Source of the DNA: Paracoccus caeni
GTDB lineage: Bacteria > Pseudomonadota > Alphaproteobacteria > Rhodobacterales > Rhodobacteraceae
Length of the DNA stretch: 64,000 nt
Reading direction: 5' to 3'
NCBI RefSeq assembly: GCF_016629665.1
Contig: NZ_JAEPRQ010000001.1
Span: 558,001 to 622,000 of the forward strand
The position numbers and the translations under genes are program-made. Under the pieces are notes generated by a model. It was not told the DNA's origin. It did not search any database and worked only from the letters and a program-made list of their open reading frames with translations. Each line of letters opens with the position of its first letter. The stretch's first letter is position 1. Positions 16,701 to 25,303 of this stretch are shown piece after piece.

Positions 16701-17873
16701 ATGATTTCGCATGTTCTGCCGACCTATAACCGCACCTCCTTCGCGTTCGAGCGGGGCGAGGGTTCCTGGGCCATTACCGCCGACGGCACCCGATATCTGG
16801 ACCTTGGCGCGGGAATCGCCGTGAACGTGCTGGGCCATGCCAATCCCGAACTGGTCGCCACCCTGACCGAGCAGGCGGGGAAGATCTGGCATGTCTCGAA
16901 CATCTACCAGATCCCGCAGCAGGAAAAGCTGGCCGATCTGCTGGTCGAAAATACCTTTGCCGACACCGTCTTCTTCACCAATTCCGGCACCGAGGCGGCG
17001 GAACTGGCGATCAAGATGGTCCGCAAATACTGGTATGAACAGGCCCAGCCCGAACGCATCGAAATCCTGACCTTCGAGGGCGCCTTTCACGGCCGCTCGA
17101 CCGGCGCCATCGCGGCGGCAGGGTCCGAGAAGATGACCAAAGGCTTTGGCCCGCTGATGCCGGGCTTCAAGACGCTGCCTTGGGGCGATCTCGACGCGCT
17201 GGCAGCGGCAATGGGCAAGAACACCGCCGCCGTCATGGTCGAGCCGGTTCAGGGCGAAGGCGGCATCCGCCCGCTCTCGGACGATGATCTGCGCCGCATC
17301 CGGGCGCTGTGTGACCAGCACGGTGCGCTGTTGATCCTGGACGAGGTACAATGCGGCATGGGCCGGACCGGACGGCTTTTCGCGCATGAATATGCGGGGA
17401 TCACCCCCGATGTGATGATGGTCGCCAAGGGCATCGGCGGGGGCTTCCCGCTGGGCGCGGTGCTGGCCACGGAAGAGGCCGCCTCGGGCATGGTCGCGGG
17501 CACCCACGGCTCGACCTATGGCGGCAATCCCTTGGCCTGCGCCGTCGGCGCAAAGGTGATGGAGATCGTCGCCACCGACGAATTCCTGTCCGAGGTGAAC
17601 CGCAAGGCATCGCTGTTCCGGCAGAAGCTGGAAGGACTTGTCTCTGCCCACCCGGATATTTTCGAAGGCGTGCGCGGTCAGGGCCTGATGCTGGGCCTGA
17701 AGATGAAAATCGCCCCGACCGAGATGGTCGCGGCGGGATATGACCAGCATCTCCTGACCGTGGCCGCTGCCGATAATACCCTGCGTCTGCTGCCGCCGCT
17801 GAACATCAGCGACGAAGACATCGCCGAGGCGGTCACGCGGCTGGACAAGGCGGCGGAAAGCCTCGATGCCTGA
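16701..17873 (+). CDS. argD: Acetylornithine aminotransferase
   Basis: A 390-residue PLP enzyme of class III aminotransferases that makes N-acetylornithine in arginine synthesis. It has the expected motifs: FTNSGTEAAELAIKM, FHGRS, the cofactor-binding ILDEVQCGMGRTG and the PLP lysine in VAKGIGGGFPLGA. The start at 16701 is preceded by CGGGGAA. Starts further upstream (TTG 16662, ATG 16680) add no conserved sequence. The 3' end overlaps a GNAT gene by 8 nt. argF follows about 0.6 kb on, so the run is an arginine cluster. Confidence 0.95.
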   Translation: MISHVLPTYNRTSFAFERGEGSWAITADGTRYLDLGAGIAVNVLGHANPELVATLTEQAGKIWHVSNIYQIPQQEKLADLLVENTFADTVFFTNSGTEAAELAIKMVRKYWYEQAQPERIEILTFEGAFHGRSTGAIAAAGSEKMTKGFGPLMPGFKTLPWGDLDALAAAMGKNTAAVMVEPVQGEGGIRPLSDDDLRRIRALCDQHGALLILDEVQCGMGRTGRLFAHEYAGITPDVMMVAKGIGGGFPLGAVLATEEAASGMVAGTHGSTYGGNPLACAVGAKVMEIVATDEFLSEVNRKASLFRQKLEGLVSAHPDIFEGVRGQGLMLGLKMKIAPTEMVAAGYDQHLLTVAAADNTLRLLPPLNISDEDIAEAVTRLDKAAESLDA

Positions 17874-18342
17874 CTATGCCTTCAGGCCCGTCACCCGCGA
17901 CGACCTGCCGATGCTGGCAGAGTGGCTGCGCCAGCCCGAGGTCGCGGCATGGTGGGGCGGGCCTGACCGGCAGATTTCGCTGGTGACCGAGGATCTGGAC
18001 AGCCCGGCCATGGAACAGGTGCTTGCGTTGCGGGACGGCGTGCCGCTGGGCTATGCGCAATATTACCCCGCGCATCACTGGCCCGCACCGCAATTCGCCC
18101 ATCTGCCCGCCGACACCATCGCCATCGATGTGTTCGGCGGCCCGCAAGGCTGGGGACATGGCGGCCAATGGCTGCGCGCCCTTGGCGATCTGCTGCTGCT
18201 CGACACGCCCATCCTCGCCATCGACCCCGATCCCGAAAACACCCGCGCCATCCGCGCCTATGAAAAGGCCGGCTTCACCGGCGATGAGATCCGCACCGAC
18301 AGCGAAGGCCATCCGGCCCGCATCATGACGCGCCGACGATAA
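17866..18342 (+). CDS. GNAT N-acetyltransferase (AAC(6')/RimJ-like)
   Basis: A 158-residue GNAT protein: YAFRPVTRDDLPMLAEWLRQPEV at the start, the GWGHGGQWLRALGD acetyl-CoA pocket, and ENTRAIRAYEKAGF near the end. It is close in layout to the AAC(6')-Ib / IucB branch. The true substrate is unknown. It overlaps argD by 8 nt and is likely translated with it. Confidence 0.85.
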   Translation: MPDYAFRPVTRDDLPMLAEWLRQPEVAAWWGGPDRQISLVTEDLDSPAMEQVLALRDGVPLGYAQYYPAHHWPAPQFAHLPADTIAIDVFGGPQGWGHGGQWLRALGDLLLLDTPILAIDPDPENTRAIRAYEKAGFTGDEIRTDSEGHPARIMTRRR

Positions 18343-18393
18343 CGCTTCTTCTTCATGCAAATATCCTGGGGGAGGGCGCGCATCGGCGCGACC

Positions 18394-18408
18394 GGGGGCG
18401 AAGCCCCC
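18394..18408 (+). terminator. Stable GC hairpin between the GNAT gene and argF
   Basis: GGGGGC-GAA-GCCCCC forms a perfect 6-bp stem with a 3-nt loop, followed only by TT. It may terminate the argD transcript partially or be a short palindromic repeat of the kind scattered in Rhodobacterales genomes. It lies in the 121-bp gap before argF. Confidence 0.5.
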
Positions 18409-18463
18409 TTGACCCCGACCTTCCAAGCGGGCTTGCTGGCCCAAATCCTTGAGAGCTACACAG

Positions 18464-19390
18464 ATGAAGCATTTTCTCGACCTGCACACGACCGACAAGG
18501 CAGATCTGAGGTCGATCATAGATCAGGCGCTGGCAATGAAATCGGCGCGGAATGGCCGCCCAAAGGGCAGCCCCGATGACGAATTGCCGCTGGCCGGGCG
18601 CATGGTGGCGCTGATCTTTGAAAAACCCTCGACCCGCACCCGGGTCAGCTTCGATGTCGGCGTGCGTCAGATGGGCGGGCAGACGATGGTGCTGTCGGGT
18701 TCCGAGATGCAGCTCGGTCACGGCGAAACCATCGCCGATACCGCCCGCGTTCTGTCGCGCTATGTCGATCTGATCATGATCCGCACCTTTGAAGAGGCCA
18801 CCCTGCAAGAGATGGCCGAATATGCGACCGTCCCGGTCATCAACGGGCTGACCAATCGCACCCATCCCTGCCAGATCATGGCCGATGTCATGACCTTCGA
18901 GGAACATCGCGGCCCGATCGCGGGCAAGAAGGTGGTCTGGGTCGGCGATGGTAACAATGTCTGCGCCAGCGTGATCCACGGCGCCGGGCAGTTCGGATAT
19001 GATTTCACCTTCACCGGCCCGCCGCCGCTGGATCCCGAATCCGAGGCGCTTGAATTTGCCCGCGCTCAGGGCGTCCGGGCCGAGATCGTCCGCGATCCGA
19101 TGGCAGCGGTTGAGGGCGCCGATCTGGTCATCGCCGACACATGGGTCAGCATGCACGATCCGCAATCTGCCAAGGAACGCCGCCACAACCAGTTGCGCGG
19201 CTATCAGGTGAACGAGGCGCTGATGGCGCAGGCCAAGTCGGATTCGCTGTTCATGCATTGCCTGCCCGCCCATCGCGAGGACGAGGTGACCAGCGCCGTC
19301 ATGGACGGCCCGCATTCGGTGATCTGGGACGAGGCCGAAAACCGCCTTCACGCCCAGAAGGCAGTAATGCGCTGGTGTCTGGGTGTGTGA
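18464..19390 (+). CDS. argF: Ornithine carbamoyltransferase, anabolic
   Basis: A 308-residue enzyme converting ornithine and carbamoyl phosphate to citrulline. The carbamoyl phosphate site ([12 protein letters not shown]), HPCQ and the ornithine-binding [11 protein letters not shown] with its catalytic Cys are all present. The length is that of the anabolic family. I chose the ATG at 18464 because conservation starts there (MKHFLDLHT). Its stop overlaps the GTG start of the following gene. Confidence 0.96.
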   Translation: MKHFLDLHTTDKADLRSIIDQALAMKSARNGRPKGSPDDELPLAGRMVALIFEKPSTRTRVSFDVGVRQMGGQTMVLSGSEMQLGHGETIADTARVLSRYVDLIMIRTFEEATLQEMAEYATVPVINGLTNRTHPCQIMADVMTFEEHRGPIAGKKVVWVGDGNNVCASVIHGAGQFGYDFTFTGPPPLDPESEALEFARAQGVRAEIVRDPMAAVEGADLVIADTWVSMHDPQSAKERRHNQLRGYQVNEALMAQAKSDSLFMHCLPAHREDEVTSAVMDGPHSVIWDEAENRLHAQKAVMRWCLGV

Positions 19391-19854
19391 CTGATGGCGC
19401 GGCGGTGACAGGGGGCAGGCCCACAAGCCTGTCACTCGTCGTCGCGCTGATTGCGATAGTGGCTGCCACCTCGCCCGGTTCAGCAGAAAACCACGGCACC
19501 GAAGATGGCCTTGGGCGATGCGACCGTGATCGGGCAAATGAGTATTTCAGGTATCGTCTTGAGATCGGCGGCGTGGGTGTCGGTCAAGTTCCGGCATTTC
19601 TTGATCCGGCGCAGCGACAGTCCTTGCGCGCGGCCTTTTCGCAATTGGAACTGCCGGACGACAGAACCACATTCGTCGTTGCCCACGACCCGTCGCTCGA
19701 TTTCTACACCGGCAGTTGCGGCGCGTTGCCCTGCACCATGGAAGAGGTCGCGGAACCCGAGCAGGCATGCCTGCGAGAACATTGGGACAATTGTTACTAT
19801 GTCGCCACGCGCCATGCCGGGGAAACGTTCTGCCTGCTGAACGAAACTGAATAG
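19387..19854 (+). CDS. Small secreted protein of unknown function
   Basis: A 155-residue protein with a signal peptide ([21 protein letters not shown]) and a mature part with several Cys residues, probably disulfide-bonded in the periplasm. The GTG start at 19387 overlaps the argF stop (another GTG at 19405 is possible), so it is probably expressed as the last gene of the argF operon. I do not recognise the family. Confidence 0.6.
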   Translation: MTDGAAVTGGRPTSLSLVVALIAIVAATSPGSAENHGTEDGLGRCDRDRANEYFRYRLEIGGVGVGQVPAFLDPAQRQSLRAAFSQLELPDDRTTFVVAHDPSLDFYTGSCGALPCTMEEVAEPEQACLREHWDNCYYVATRHAGETFCLLNETE

Positions 19855-19894
19855 GGCGCGTCACCGGGCGACGGGCGCTCTAACCGCGCCGTCT

Positions 19895-20827
19895 TCAATC
19901 CCGCAACAGGGCCGCGCCGGTCGCGATGTCAGTGATCAGGCCGTTTATCAACCCGCCGGTCAGCGCGGCGCGGATCGCGGCGATCTTGCCCGGACCATAG
20001 GCTACACCGATGACCATGGTGGTCTCGCGGGGCGGAATCGGTGCTGAGGCGACGCGATCATTGCTTAGCCCCTCGATCAACTTGCCATTCGCATCGAACG
20101 CCCAGCCGGTGATTTCACCGACCGCGCCCGCGTCCACCAGCCCGGCCAGTTCGTCCGTGGTCAGGAAACCGTCCTGCCGTAGCGGTGCCTCTCGATCGAC
20201 GGTGCCGATACCGACGAAGGCAACCTCTGCCGCGCCCGACATTTCGATCACCCGGCGAATGGTCGGCTGAGTGGTGATCGCCTGCCGTTCTTCCTTCGAT
20301 GGGGTGATGACCGGCAATGGCAACGGAAAGCTGCGCGCGGTAACCAGTTCCGACATCGAGAACAGCACGTTGTAATAAGCGGTAGAGCCGTCGGGAGAGA
20401 TGTTCCCGGTCAGCGACACGATTCGGTGCTGCGGGCAATCCAGATGCGGCAACTCGCCAATCCCGCCGCGCAAGGTGCGCCCGGTCCCGATAGCCAACGT
20501 GATCGGATCGGCGCGCCGCAGCCAGCGCTCCATCTCGTCCGCCAACAGCAGTGACACCCCGGCCTCGGGGGCATCGGCGGGCGCGATTTCACACAGGCTC
20601 AGGTTCCAACGGGCGCGTAAATTCTGTGCCAGTTCCATGCATTGCGCGAAAGGGTGGTCGATGCGAATTCTGACCAGACCCTCGGTCATCGCCTGCGCAA
20701 CCAACCGCTGCGCGGTTTGTCGGGACACGCCCATGACACTTGCGATCTCATCCTGGGTCTTGCCGGCGACATAGGATAGCCACGCCGCCCGCGCGGCCTG
20801 CTCTAGCTTGCGGCCCTGATTTGACAT
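19895..20827 (-). CDS. SorC-family sugar-binding transcriptional regulator
   Basis: A 310-residue protein. An N-terminal HTH (AAWLSYVAGKTQDEIASVMGVSRQTAQRL) is followed by the SorC/DeoR-type sugar-phosphate domain (LAIGTGRTLRGGIGEL near residue 115, VAFVGIGTVD, GVAYGPGKIAAIRAAL near the end). Such proteins control polyol or sugar catabolic operons, but no transport or catabolic genes are adjacent. I chose the ATG at 20827, after GGGA. It lies on the same strand as the two-component system but is probably a separate unit. Confidence 0.9.
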   Translation of the reverse strand: MSNQGRKLEQAARAAWLSYVAGKTQDEIASVMGVSRQTAQRLVAQAMTEGLVRIRIDHPFAQCMELAQNLRARWNLSLCEIAPADAPEAGVSLLLADEMERWLRRADPITLAIGTGRTLRGGIGELPHLDCPQHRIVSLTGNISPDGSTAYYNVLFSMSELVTARSFPLPLPVITPSKEERQAITTQPTIRRVIEMSGAAEVAFVGIGTVDREAPLRQDGFLTTDELAGLVDAGAVGEITGWAFDANGKLIEGLSNDRVASAPIPPRETTMVIGVAYGPGKIAAIRAALTGGLINGLITDIATGAALLRD

Positions 20828-20900
20828 AGCTTCCCGTTTCAGCCCCTGACGCAAAGGATTTGCGCAGAAGCTAACCGTCAGAGGCATCAGCGTCCAGTAT

Positions 20901-21533
20901 TCAGCCCTTCGCCAATGCGATCAATTCAGCAACCGACCGCACGGAAAGTTTTTCCAGAATGCGTGCGCGATGGTGATCGACGGTGCGCGGGCTGATTCCC
21001 AGATGGGCCGCGATCTCTTTGCTGGAGGTTTCCGAGGGCTGTTCGACCATGCGTTGCACGATCTCTTTCTCGCGCGCGGTCAGCACATCGAAACGGGCGC
21101 GGTGCTTGCGCGCTTCTTCCAGATTCGATTCTCGTTCGGCCACCAGTTGAAAGGCGGCTTCGATCCGTTCGACCAGCGCCGATTGACGGAAGGGTTTCTC
21201 CAGAAAATCGATCGCACCCGCCTTGATCGCCTGCACCGATTCCGGCACGCCGCCATGCCCGGTGATGAAAATCACCGGCAGCGTCACCTTCATCGCGTTC
21301 AGGTATTTCTGAAGCTCCAGCCCGTTCATCCCCGGCATGCCGAAATCGAGGATCAGACAGCCCTGACGGCTGGGGCGATACGTATCCAGAAACTCATGCG
21401 CCGAGGCGAAGCATTCGACCACATAGCCGCGTTTTTGCAATCCGCGGGAAAGGGATTTACGGATATCTTCATCGTCATCCACCACATAGACGGTCAGAGG
21501 CGTTTCCGAGGTCGTGGTTTGGGCCTGGCTCAT
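20901..21533 (-). CDS. FixJ/LuxR-type response regulator
   Basis: A 210-residue two-domain regulator. The receiver domain has DDDED at 19-23, the phospho-acceptor Asp63 in LILDFGMPG, Thr91 in ITGHGG and Lys113 in EKPF. The C-terminal LuxR HTH is LTAREKEIVQ...KEIAAHLGISPRTVDHH. It follows the sensor kinase by 69 nt on the same strand, so the two form a FixL/FixJ-like pair. The target genes are not known. Confidence 0.92.
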   Translation of the reverse strand: MSQAQTTTSETPLTVYVVDDDEDIRKSLSRGLQKRGYVVECFASAHEFLDTYRPSRQGCLILDFGMPGMNGLELQKYLNAMKVTLPVIFITGHGGVPESVQAIKAGAIDFLEKPFRQSALVERIEAAFQLVAERESNLEEARKHRARFDVLTAREKEIVQRMVEQPSETSSKEIAAHLGISPRTVDHHRARILEKLSVRSVAELIALAKG

Positions 21534-21602
21534 GGCGTCGGATGATGACCTTCAGCAAGCAATATTAGCAATACTTAGAAAGTCATAGTCACCCCGCATC
21601 AG

Positions 21603-23996
21603 TCAAGCAAGCTGATGCACGGGCAGATTGAAAGCGAAGACAGAACCACCACCCTGACGGTCTTCGTGCCAGATTTTTCCGCCATTCGCCTCGATGATCG
21701 AGCGGCAGATGGACAGACCCAACCCCATTCCGTTCGATTTGGTCGTTTCGAATTTGGTGAAAAGATCCAGACCGGGCGGGACGCCGGGGCCGGTATCCTC
21801 GACACTGATGCGAACATTGTCATTGACCAATGCCCCGCGCACGGTGATCCGACGCGGATTTTCCGGCGCGTCCCCAAGGTCGATGGCCTCGATGGCGTTG
21901 CGCAGCAGGTTGACGATCACCTGCGCGATCTGGACCCGATTTCCCAGAACGGGGGGAAGCTGATCGACGCCTTCGGTTAGAATCGTCACATCGGCATCGG
22001 TCGCTTCGGCGCGAACCAGATGCAGCGCCTGTTGCAGCAGGGTCTGGAAATCGAACCCGGTGCGCGTGCCCTTGTCCTTGTCGATGAAGCTGCGCAGCGC
22101 CCGGATGATGTCGCCCGCGCGCAGCGCCTGCGATTCGATTTCGCCAAGGATTACTTGCAATTCCGGCTCGGGCGACGGCTGCTGATTCAGCACAAGCCGC
22201 GCGGTGTCGGCATTCTGGGCGATGGCGGCAAGCGGCTGGTTCAACTCATGCGCCAGCCCGGTCGCCATCTCACCCATCGTATTGCCGCGGTTCAGATGGG
22301 ACAGATCCTTCTCCAGCTGCTCGATCTGCGCGGCTGACTGCTTGACCTGCGTGATGTCGTCCAGCGTCAGCACGGCATGCAGGGGCGTCCCTTGCCCGTC
22401 GCGGATCAGAATGGTGTTGATCCGCACCCAGATCACCGCACCATCTTTGCGCAGGCAGCGCAGTTCCGAATTCACGTCAAAATCGGCCGTGACCGGATTT
22501 TCGGCCAGTAACAGGAACATCCGCTCATCCGGATGGATCAGATCGGCCAGGCGAAGCTGCAGCAGCTCTTGCTCGGAATAGCCGAGAATCTGGCTAAGCC
22601 GCGAATTGACGCGAATAAATTCGCCCCCCGAAGCGGCAATCTGCGCCATGCCGCGCGATGCCATGTCAAAGGTCTCGCCATATTGCCTTTCGGCGGTGCG
22701 GCGCGCGGCGATTTCTTCCATCAGGGTTGTGTTCGCGCGCTCAAGCTCACGATAGGTTTTCGGAACCTTTGCACCGGGATCAAGCTCACCTTGGGAAATC
22801 AGTGCTGCGCGCACAGCGAAGGCACGGACAGGGCGGCTCATGATCTCTGCAAGAACAAGGCCGATGACACCCGTGATGATCGCGATCAGCGCGGCAAGCC
22901 AGATATTCAGCGCCCGGTTTCGTTTCAGAACGCCGGTAAAATCTTCCTCGGGCGCATAGACCGCAATCGTCCAGGGCAGGCGCTTGTCGATCACCGGCAT
23001 GATTGCGGCTACATAGGGCTCTTTCTCATAGACGAACTGCGTCGGCGTCTCGACCGCGACGGGAATGCCGCCTGCCAATGCCAGCGGGCCAAAGGCCGCG
23101 CGCGCAATCGGATCGCCAAGCTCGCGAATGTCCGAAAAACGCAACGTGCCGTCGTCCTGAATGGTCTTCAGCAAGCTTTGATCGGGATGGGCGATCACGT
23201 CGCCATTGTGGTTGATGATCAGCGCCTTGCCATGCATGCCGATATTCAGCCGCGACAGGAATTCCGAAATCATGCTGATTTCGATATCGACGCCGACAAC
23301 CCCGCGAACACTGCCGTCAGGGTTGGTCACCGGAGCGGCAAGCGTGATCCCCGGCTGCTGTGACGAGAAGAAGATATAGGGGTCGGTCCAGATCGTGGTC
23401 AGTTCGGCGCTGGCTTCGCGATACCAAGGACGGTCGCGCGGGTCGAAGCGATCCAGCGGGTCCATCTGCTGCGCCACCGCCGTGAAATCCTTGTTCCGCC
23501 AGATCAGTTGCGTGTTCCGCACGCCATCCTCGTAGGTGATGACCTTGGTGCGGAACGCGCCCGGCCCGTTCGGACTGCGCATCACATAGACGAAGCCGCC
23601 ATCCGAGCGGCCGAAATAAAGGCCCGCGAATTGCGGTGCGATCTGCAATTGCTGGAACAACAGGCTTTCAAGCTGTCGGGTATCGTCGCCAGTGATGACC
23701 TCGTTCTGCGCCAGCCGCGCGGCCAGTTCTGCCGCGCCTTGTGCCGGGTTCAGGAAGCCCTTGGAATGTTCGATCGTATTGACGCCGACATCGCGCAAAA
23801 GATCGCGCGCATGTTGGATCAGCGCCCGTTCGGAGGTCACATAGGACGAGAACACGACCACCAGAATTGCCAGAAACTGCAGCCCGGCGAAGCCCAAAGC
23901 CATCAGCGCGCTGAGCGAATTGATCATCCGCCCCGGTCTCGAGGCGGAACGGCGAGGCTCGGTGTCCACCTGCGGCGCGGTGCGGGTCTTGGTCAT
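21603..23996 (-). CDS. Sensor histidine kinase with periplasmic double-Cache domain and PAS domain
   Basis: A 797-residue kinase. An N-terminal helix (residues about 30-55) leads to a long periplasmic dCache-like sensor (ITLAAPVTNPDGSVRGVVGVD), a second membrane helix near 365-385, and a PAS/PAC region around 430-555 (GYSEQELLQLRLADLIHPDE). A HisKA domain follows with the H-box HELNQPLAAI (His near 582), then a catalytic domain with N box NLLRNAIEAI and G boxes (DTGPGVPPG, GMGLGLSICRSI). The dCache fold points to an extracytoplasmic small ligand, such as an organic acid or amine. It is partner of the downstream response regulator. Confidence 0.93.
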   Translation of the reverse strand: MTKTRTAPQVDTEPRRSASRPGRMINSLSALMALGFAGLQFLAILVVVFSSYVTSERALIQHARDLLRDVGVNTIEHSKGFLNPAQGAAELAARLAQNEVITGDDTRQLESLLFQQLQIAPQFAGLYFGRSDGGFVYVMRSPNGPGAFRTKVITYEDGVRNTQLIWRNKDFTAVAQQMDPLDRFDPRDRPWYREASAELTTIWTDPYIFFSSQQPGITLAAPVTNPDGSVRGVVGVDIEISMISEFLSRLNIGMHGKALIINHNGDVIAHPDQSLLKTIQDDGTLRFSDIRELGDPIARAAFGPLALAGGIPVAVETPTQFVYEKEPYVAAIMPVIDKRLPWTIAVYAPEEDFTGVLKRNRALNIWLAALIAIITGVIGLVLAEIMSRPVRAFAVRAALISQGELDPGAKVPKTYRELERANTTLMEEIAARRTAERQYGETFDMASRGMAQIAASGGEFIRVNSRLSQILGYSEQELLQLRLADLIHPDERMFLLLAENPVTADFDVNSELRCLRKDGAVIWVRINTILIRDGQGTPLHAVLTLDDITQVKQSAAQIEQLEKDLSHLNRGNTMGEMATGLAHELNQPLAAIAQNADTARLVLNQQPSPEPELQVILGEIESQALRAGDIIRALRSFIDKDKGTRTGFDFQTLLQQALHLVRAEATDADVTILTEGVDQLPPVLGNRVQIAQVIVNLLRNAIEAIDLGDAPENPRRITVRGALVNDNVRISVEDTGPGVPPGLDLFTKFETTKSNGMGLGLSICRSIIEANGGKIWHEDRQGGGSVFAFNLPVHQLA

Positions 23997-24123
23997 GACG
24001 TGCTTGTCTCACTGGCGGCCACCATGGCCGGGCGCCCAACATGCTGGTTTCGCATGCTCTTATCAGGCTGTCAGAAAAATGGAACGAATTTAAGAAAATA
24101 CCAGCTTCGCAGAGGCGCTGAAA

Positions 24124-24141
24124 CTAGGCAAATCTGCCTAG
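24124..24141. promoter_or_regulatory. Inverted repeat upstream of the sensor kinase
   Basis: CTAGGCA-AATC-TGCCTAG is a perfect 7-bp dyad 128 bp before the kinase start. The position suits an operator for the response regulator or another factor. The motif is not seen elsewhere in the window. Confidence 0.45.
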
Positions 24142-24179
24142 GCAATGATGCGAATTTACCTTCCTTAACCTTCGTGTGA

Positions 24180-24410
24180 CAGAGGCTTCGGCGCGTCCAA
24201 GCGCCCTTCCCGACGCCATGTTGGCCGGGGTGAAACAGGAGGCTTATCCTTCTGCTGTAGTTGGTTGGGTCCATTTTTTCCGGACCAGTGTTTCTGTCGG
24301 CTTCGAGTCCCCAAACTCGAAGCCGACGTTTTCAAGAAGTCTTCCTTACTATCTCTCCAAGATACGACTCCCGGACCCGCTTGCCGCTCCCCGTGCAAGC
24401 GGGTTCTTTT
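24180..24410 (+). ncRNA. Candidate small RNA with hairpins and own terminator
   Basis: A plus-strand transcript starting somewhere after the TTCCTTAACCTTC motif (24161-24173) would contain a 13-bp perfect hairpin at 24296-24327 (GTCGGCTTCGAGT with its complement around CCCCAA). It would end in a terminator hairpin of 10 bp plus TCTTTT at 24375-24410. No open frame upstream needs this terminator. The 5' end is not determined, and the call is inferred from structure only. Confidence 0.45.
24375..24410 (+). terminator. Intrinsic terminator
   Basis: ACCCGCTTGC (24375-24384) pairs perfectly with GCAAGCGGGT (24395-24404) over a 10-nt loop, followed by TCTTTT. The U tract fixes the plus-strand direction. 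Confidence 0.75.
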
Positions 24411-24532
24411 CATTCGCCTATGCCTGAAATGTGCTTGCCGTTGCGGCAACTCGCTCTGGACGGTTGCGGGTCGTTTGTGCGACTTACCGCGCGCGAGAGA
24501 CGCAACCAGACAAGGTCAGGACAGGTAGAACC

Positions 24533-25303
24533 ATGCAGCAATCGACCAGAGTCGCTATCGTCACCGGCGGTCTTTCAGGGATCGGTCGCGCTGTCGCCGC
24601 GCGGTTGGCGCGGGACGGAGCGACGGTTGTGGTCGGGGCCAGACGCGGTGCGCAACCGGATCTGACCTGCGATCTGACCGATGAGTTTGGCGACCGGATC
24701 ACATTTGACCAACTGGACGTGCGCCTTTCCGAAAGCTGCCGCGATTTCGTCGGGCAGGTTCTGGCGCGTCACGGGCGGGTGGATATTCTGGTCAACGCTG
24801 CCGGGCTTTACGAAGAGGCCGCCGTGATCGGCCATTCGGATCAGGTCTGGGACGACACCATCGACACCAATCTGACCGGCACGTTCAAGATGATCCGCGA
24901 GGTGATGCCCGGCATGGTCGCGCAGAAATGGGGGCGGATCGTCAACATCGCCTCGGTCGCGGCGCATCAGGGTATGGCGCAGAACGCGGCCTATTGCGCG
25001 TCCAAGGCGGGACTGCTGGGCCTTGGCCGCTGTGTCGCGCTGGAAGGGGCGGCGGCGGGCGTGACCTGCAACAGCGTCAGCCCGACATGGGTCGAAACCG
25101 AGATGCTGAAGAAATTCATCGATGCGGAAGTCGCCGCGGGCGAGCCCATGGCCGAGGTCCGCGCCCGTTACGAGGCGTCGAACCCGCAGGGCAAGCTGGT
25201 CCAGCCAGACGAGGTCGCCGAACTTGTTGCCTATCTGACCAGCGAGGCCGCACGCGGCGTGACCATGGCGGATTATCAGATCAACGCCGGCTCGCTCTGG
25301 TAG
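24533..25303 (+). CDS. Short-chain dehydrogenase/reductase
   Basis: A 256-residue classical SDR: the cofactor motif TGGLSGIG at the start, NAAG near residue 85, the catalytic Ser in IVNIASVAA and the YCASK Tyr/Lys pair. The C-terminus (ARGVTMADYQINAGSLW) fits the 3-hydroxyacyl/sugar alcohol dehydrogenase-like group, but the substrate is unknown. I chose the ATG at 24533 from homology. The frame is open from 24431. The 3' end overlaps the convergent adenylation-reductase gene by 28 bp. Confidence 0.9.
   Translation: MQQSTRVAIVTGGLSGIGRAVAARLARDGATVVVGARRGAQPDLTCDLTDEFGDRITFDQLDVRLSESCRDFVGQVLARHGRVDILVNAAGLYEEAAVIGHSDQVWDDTIDTNLTGTFKMIREVMPGMVAQKWGRIVNIASVAAHQGMAQNAAYCASKAGLLGLGRCVALEGAAAGVTCNSVSPTWVETEMLKKFIDAEVAAGEPMAEVRARYEASNPQGKLVQPDEVAELVAYLTSEAARGVTMADYQINAGSLW

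Larger units (their letters stand above)
23997..24532. other. 536-bp non-coding region between sensor kinase and SDR gene
   Basis: There is no convincing coding sequence. It contains a perfect inverted repeat (24124-24141), a strong hairpin (24296-24327) and a classical intrinsic terminator on the plus strand (24375-24410). It must also contain the divergent promoters of the kinase and SDR genes. Confidence 0.7.
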
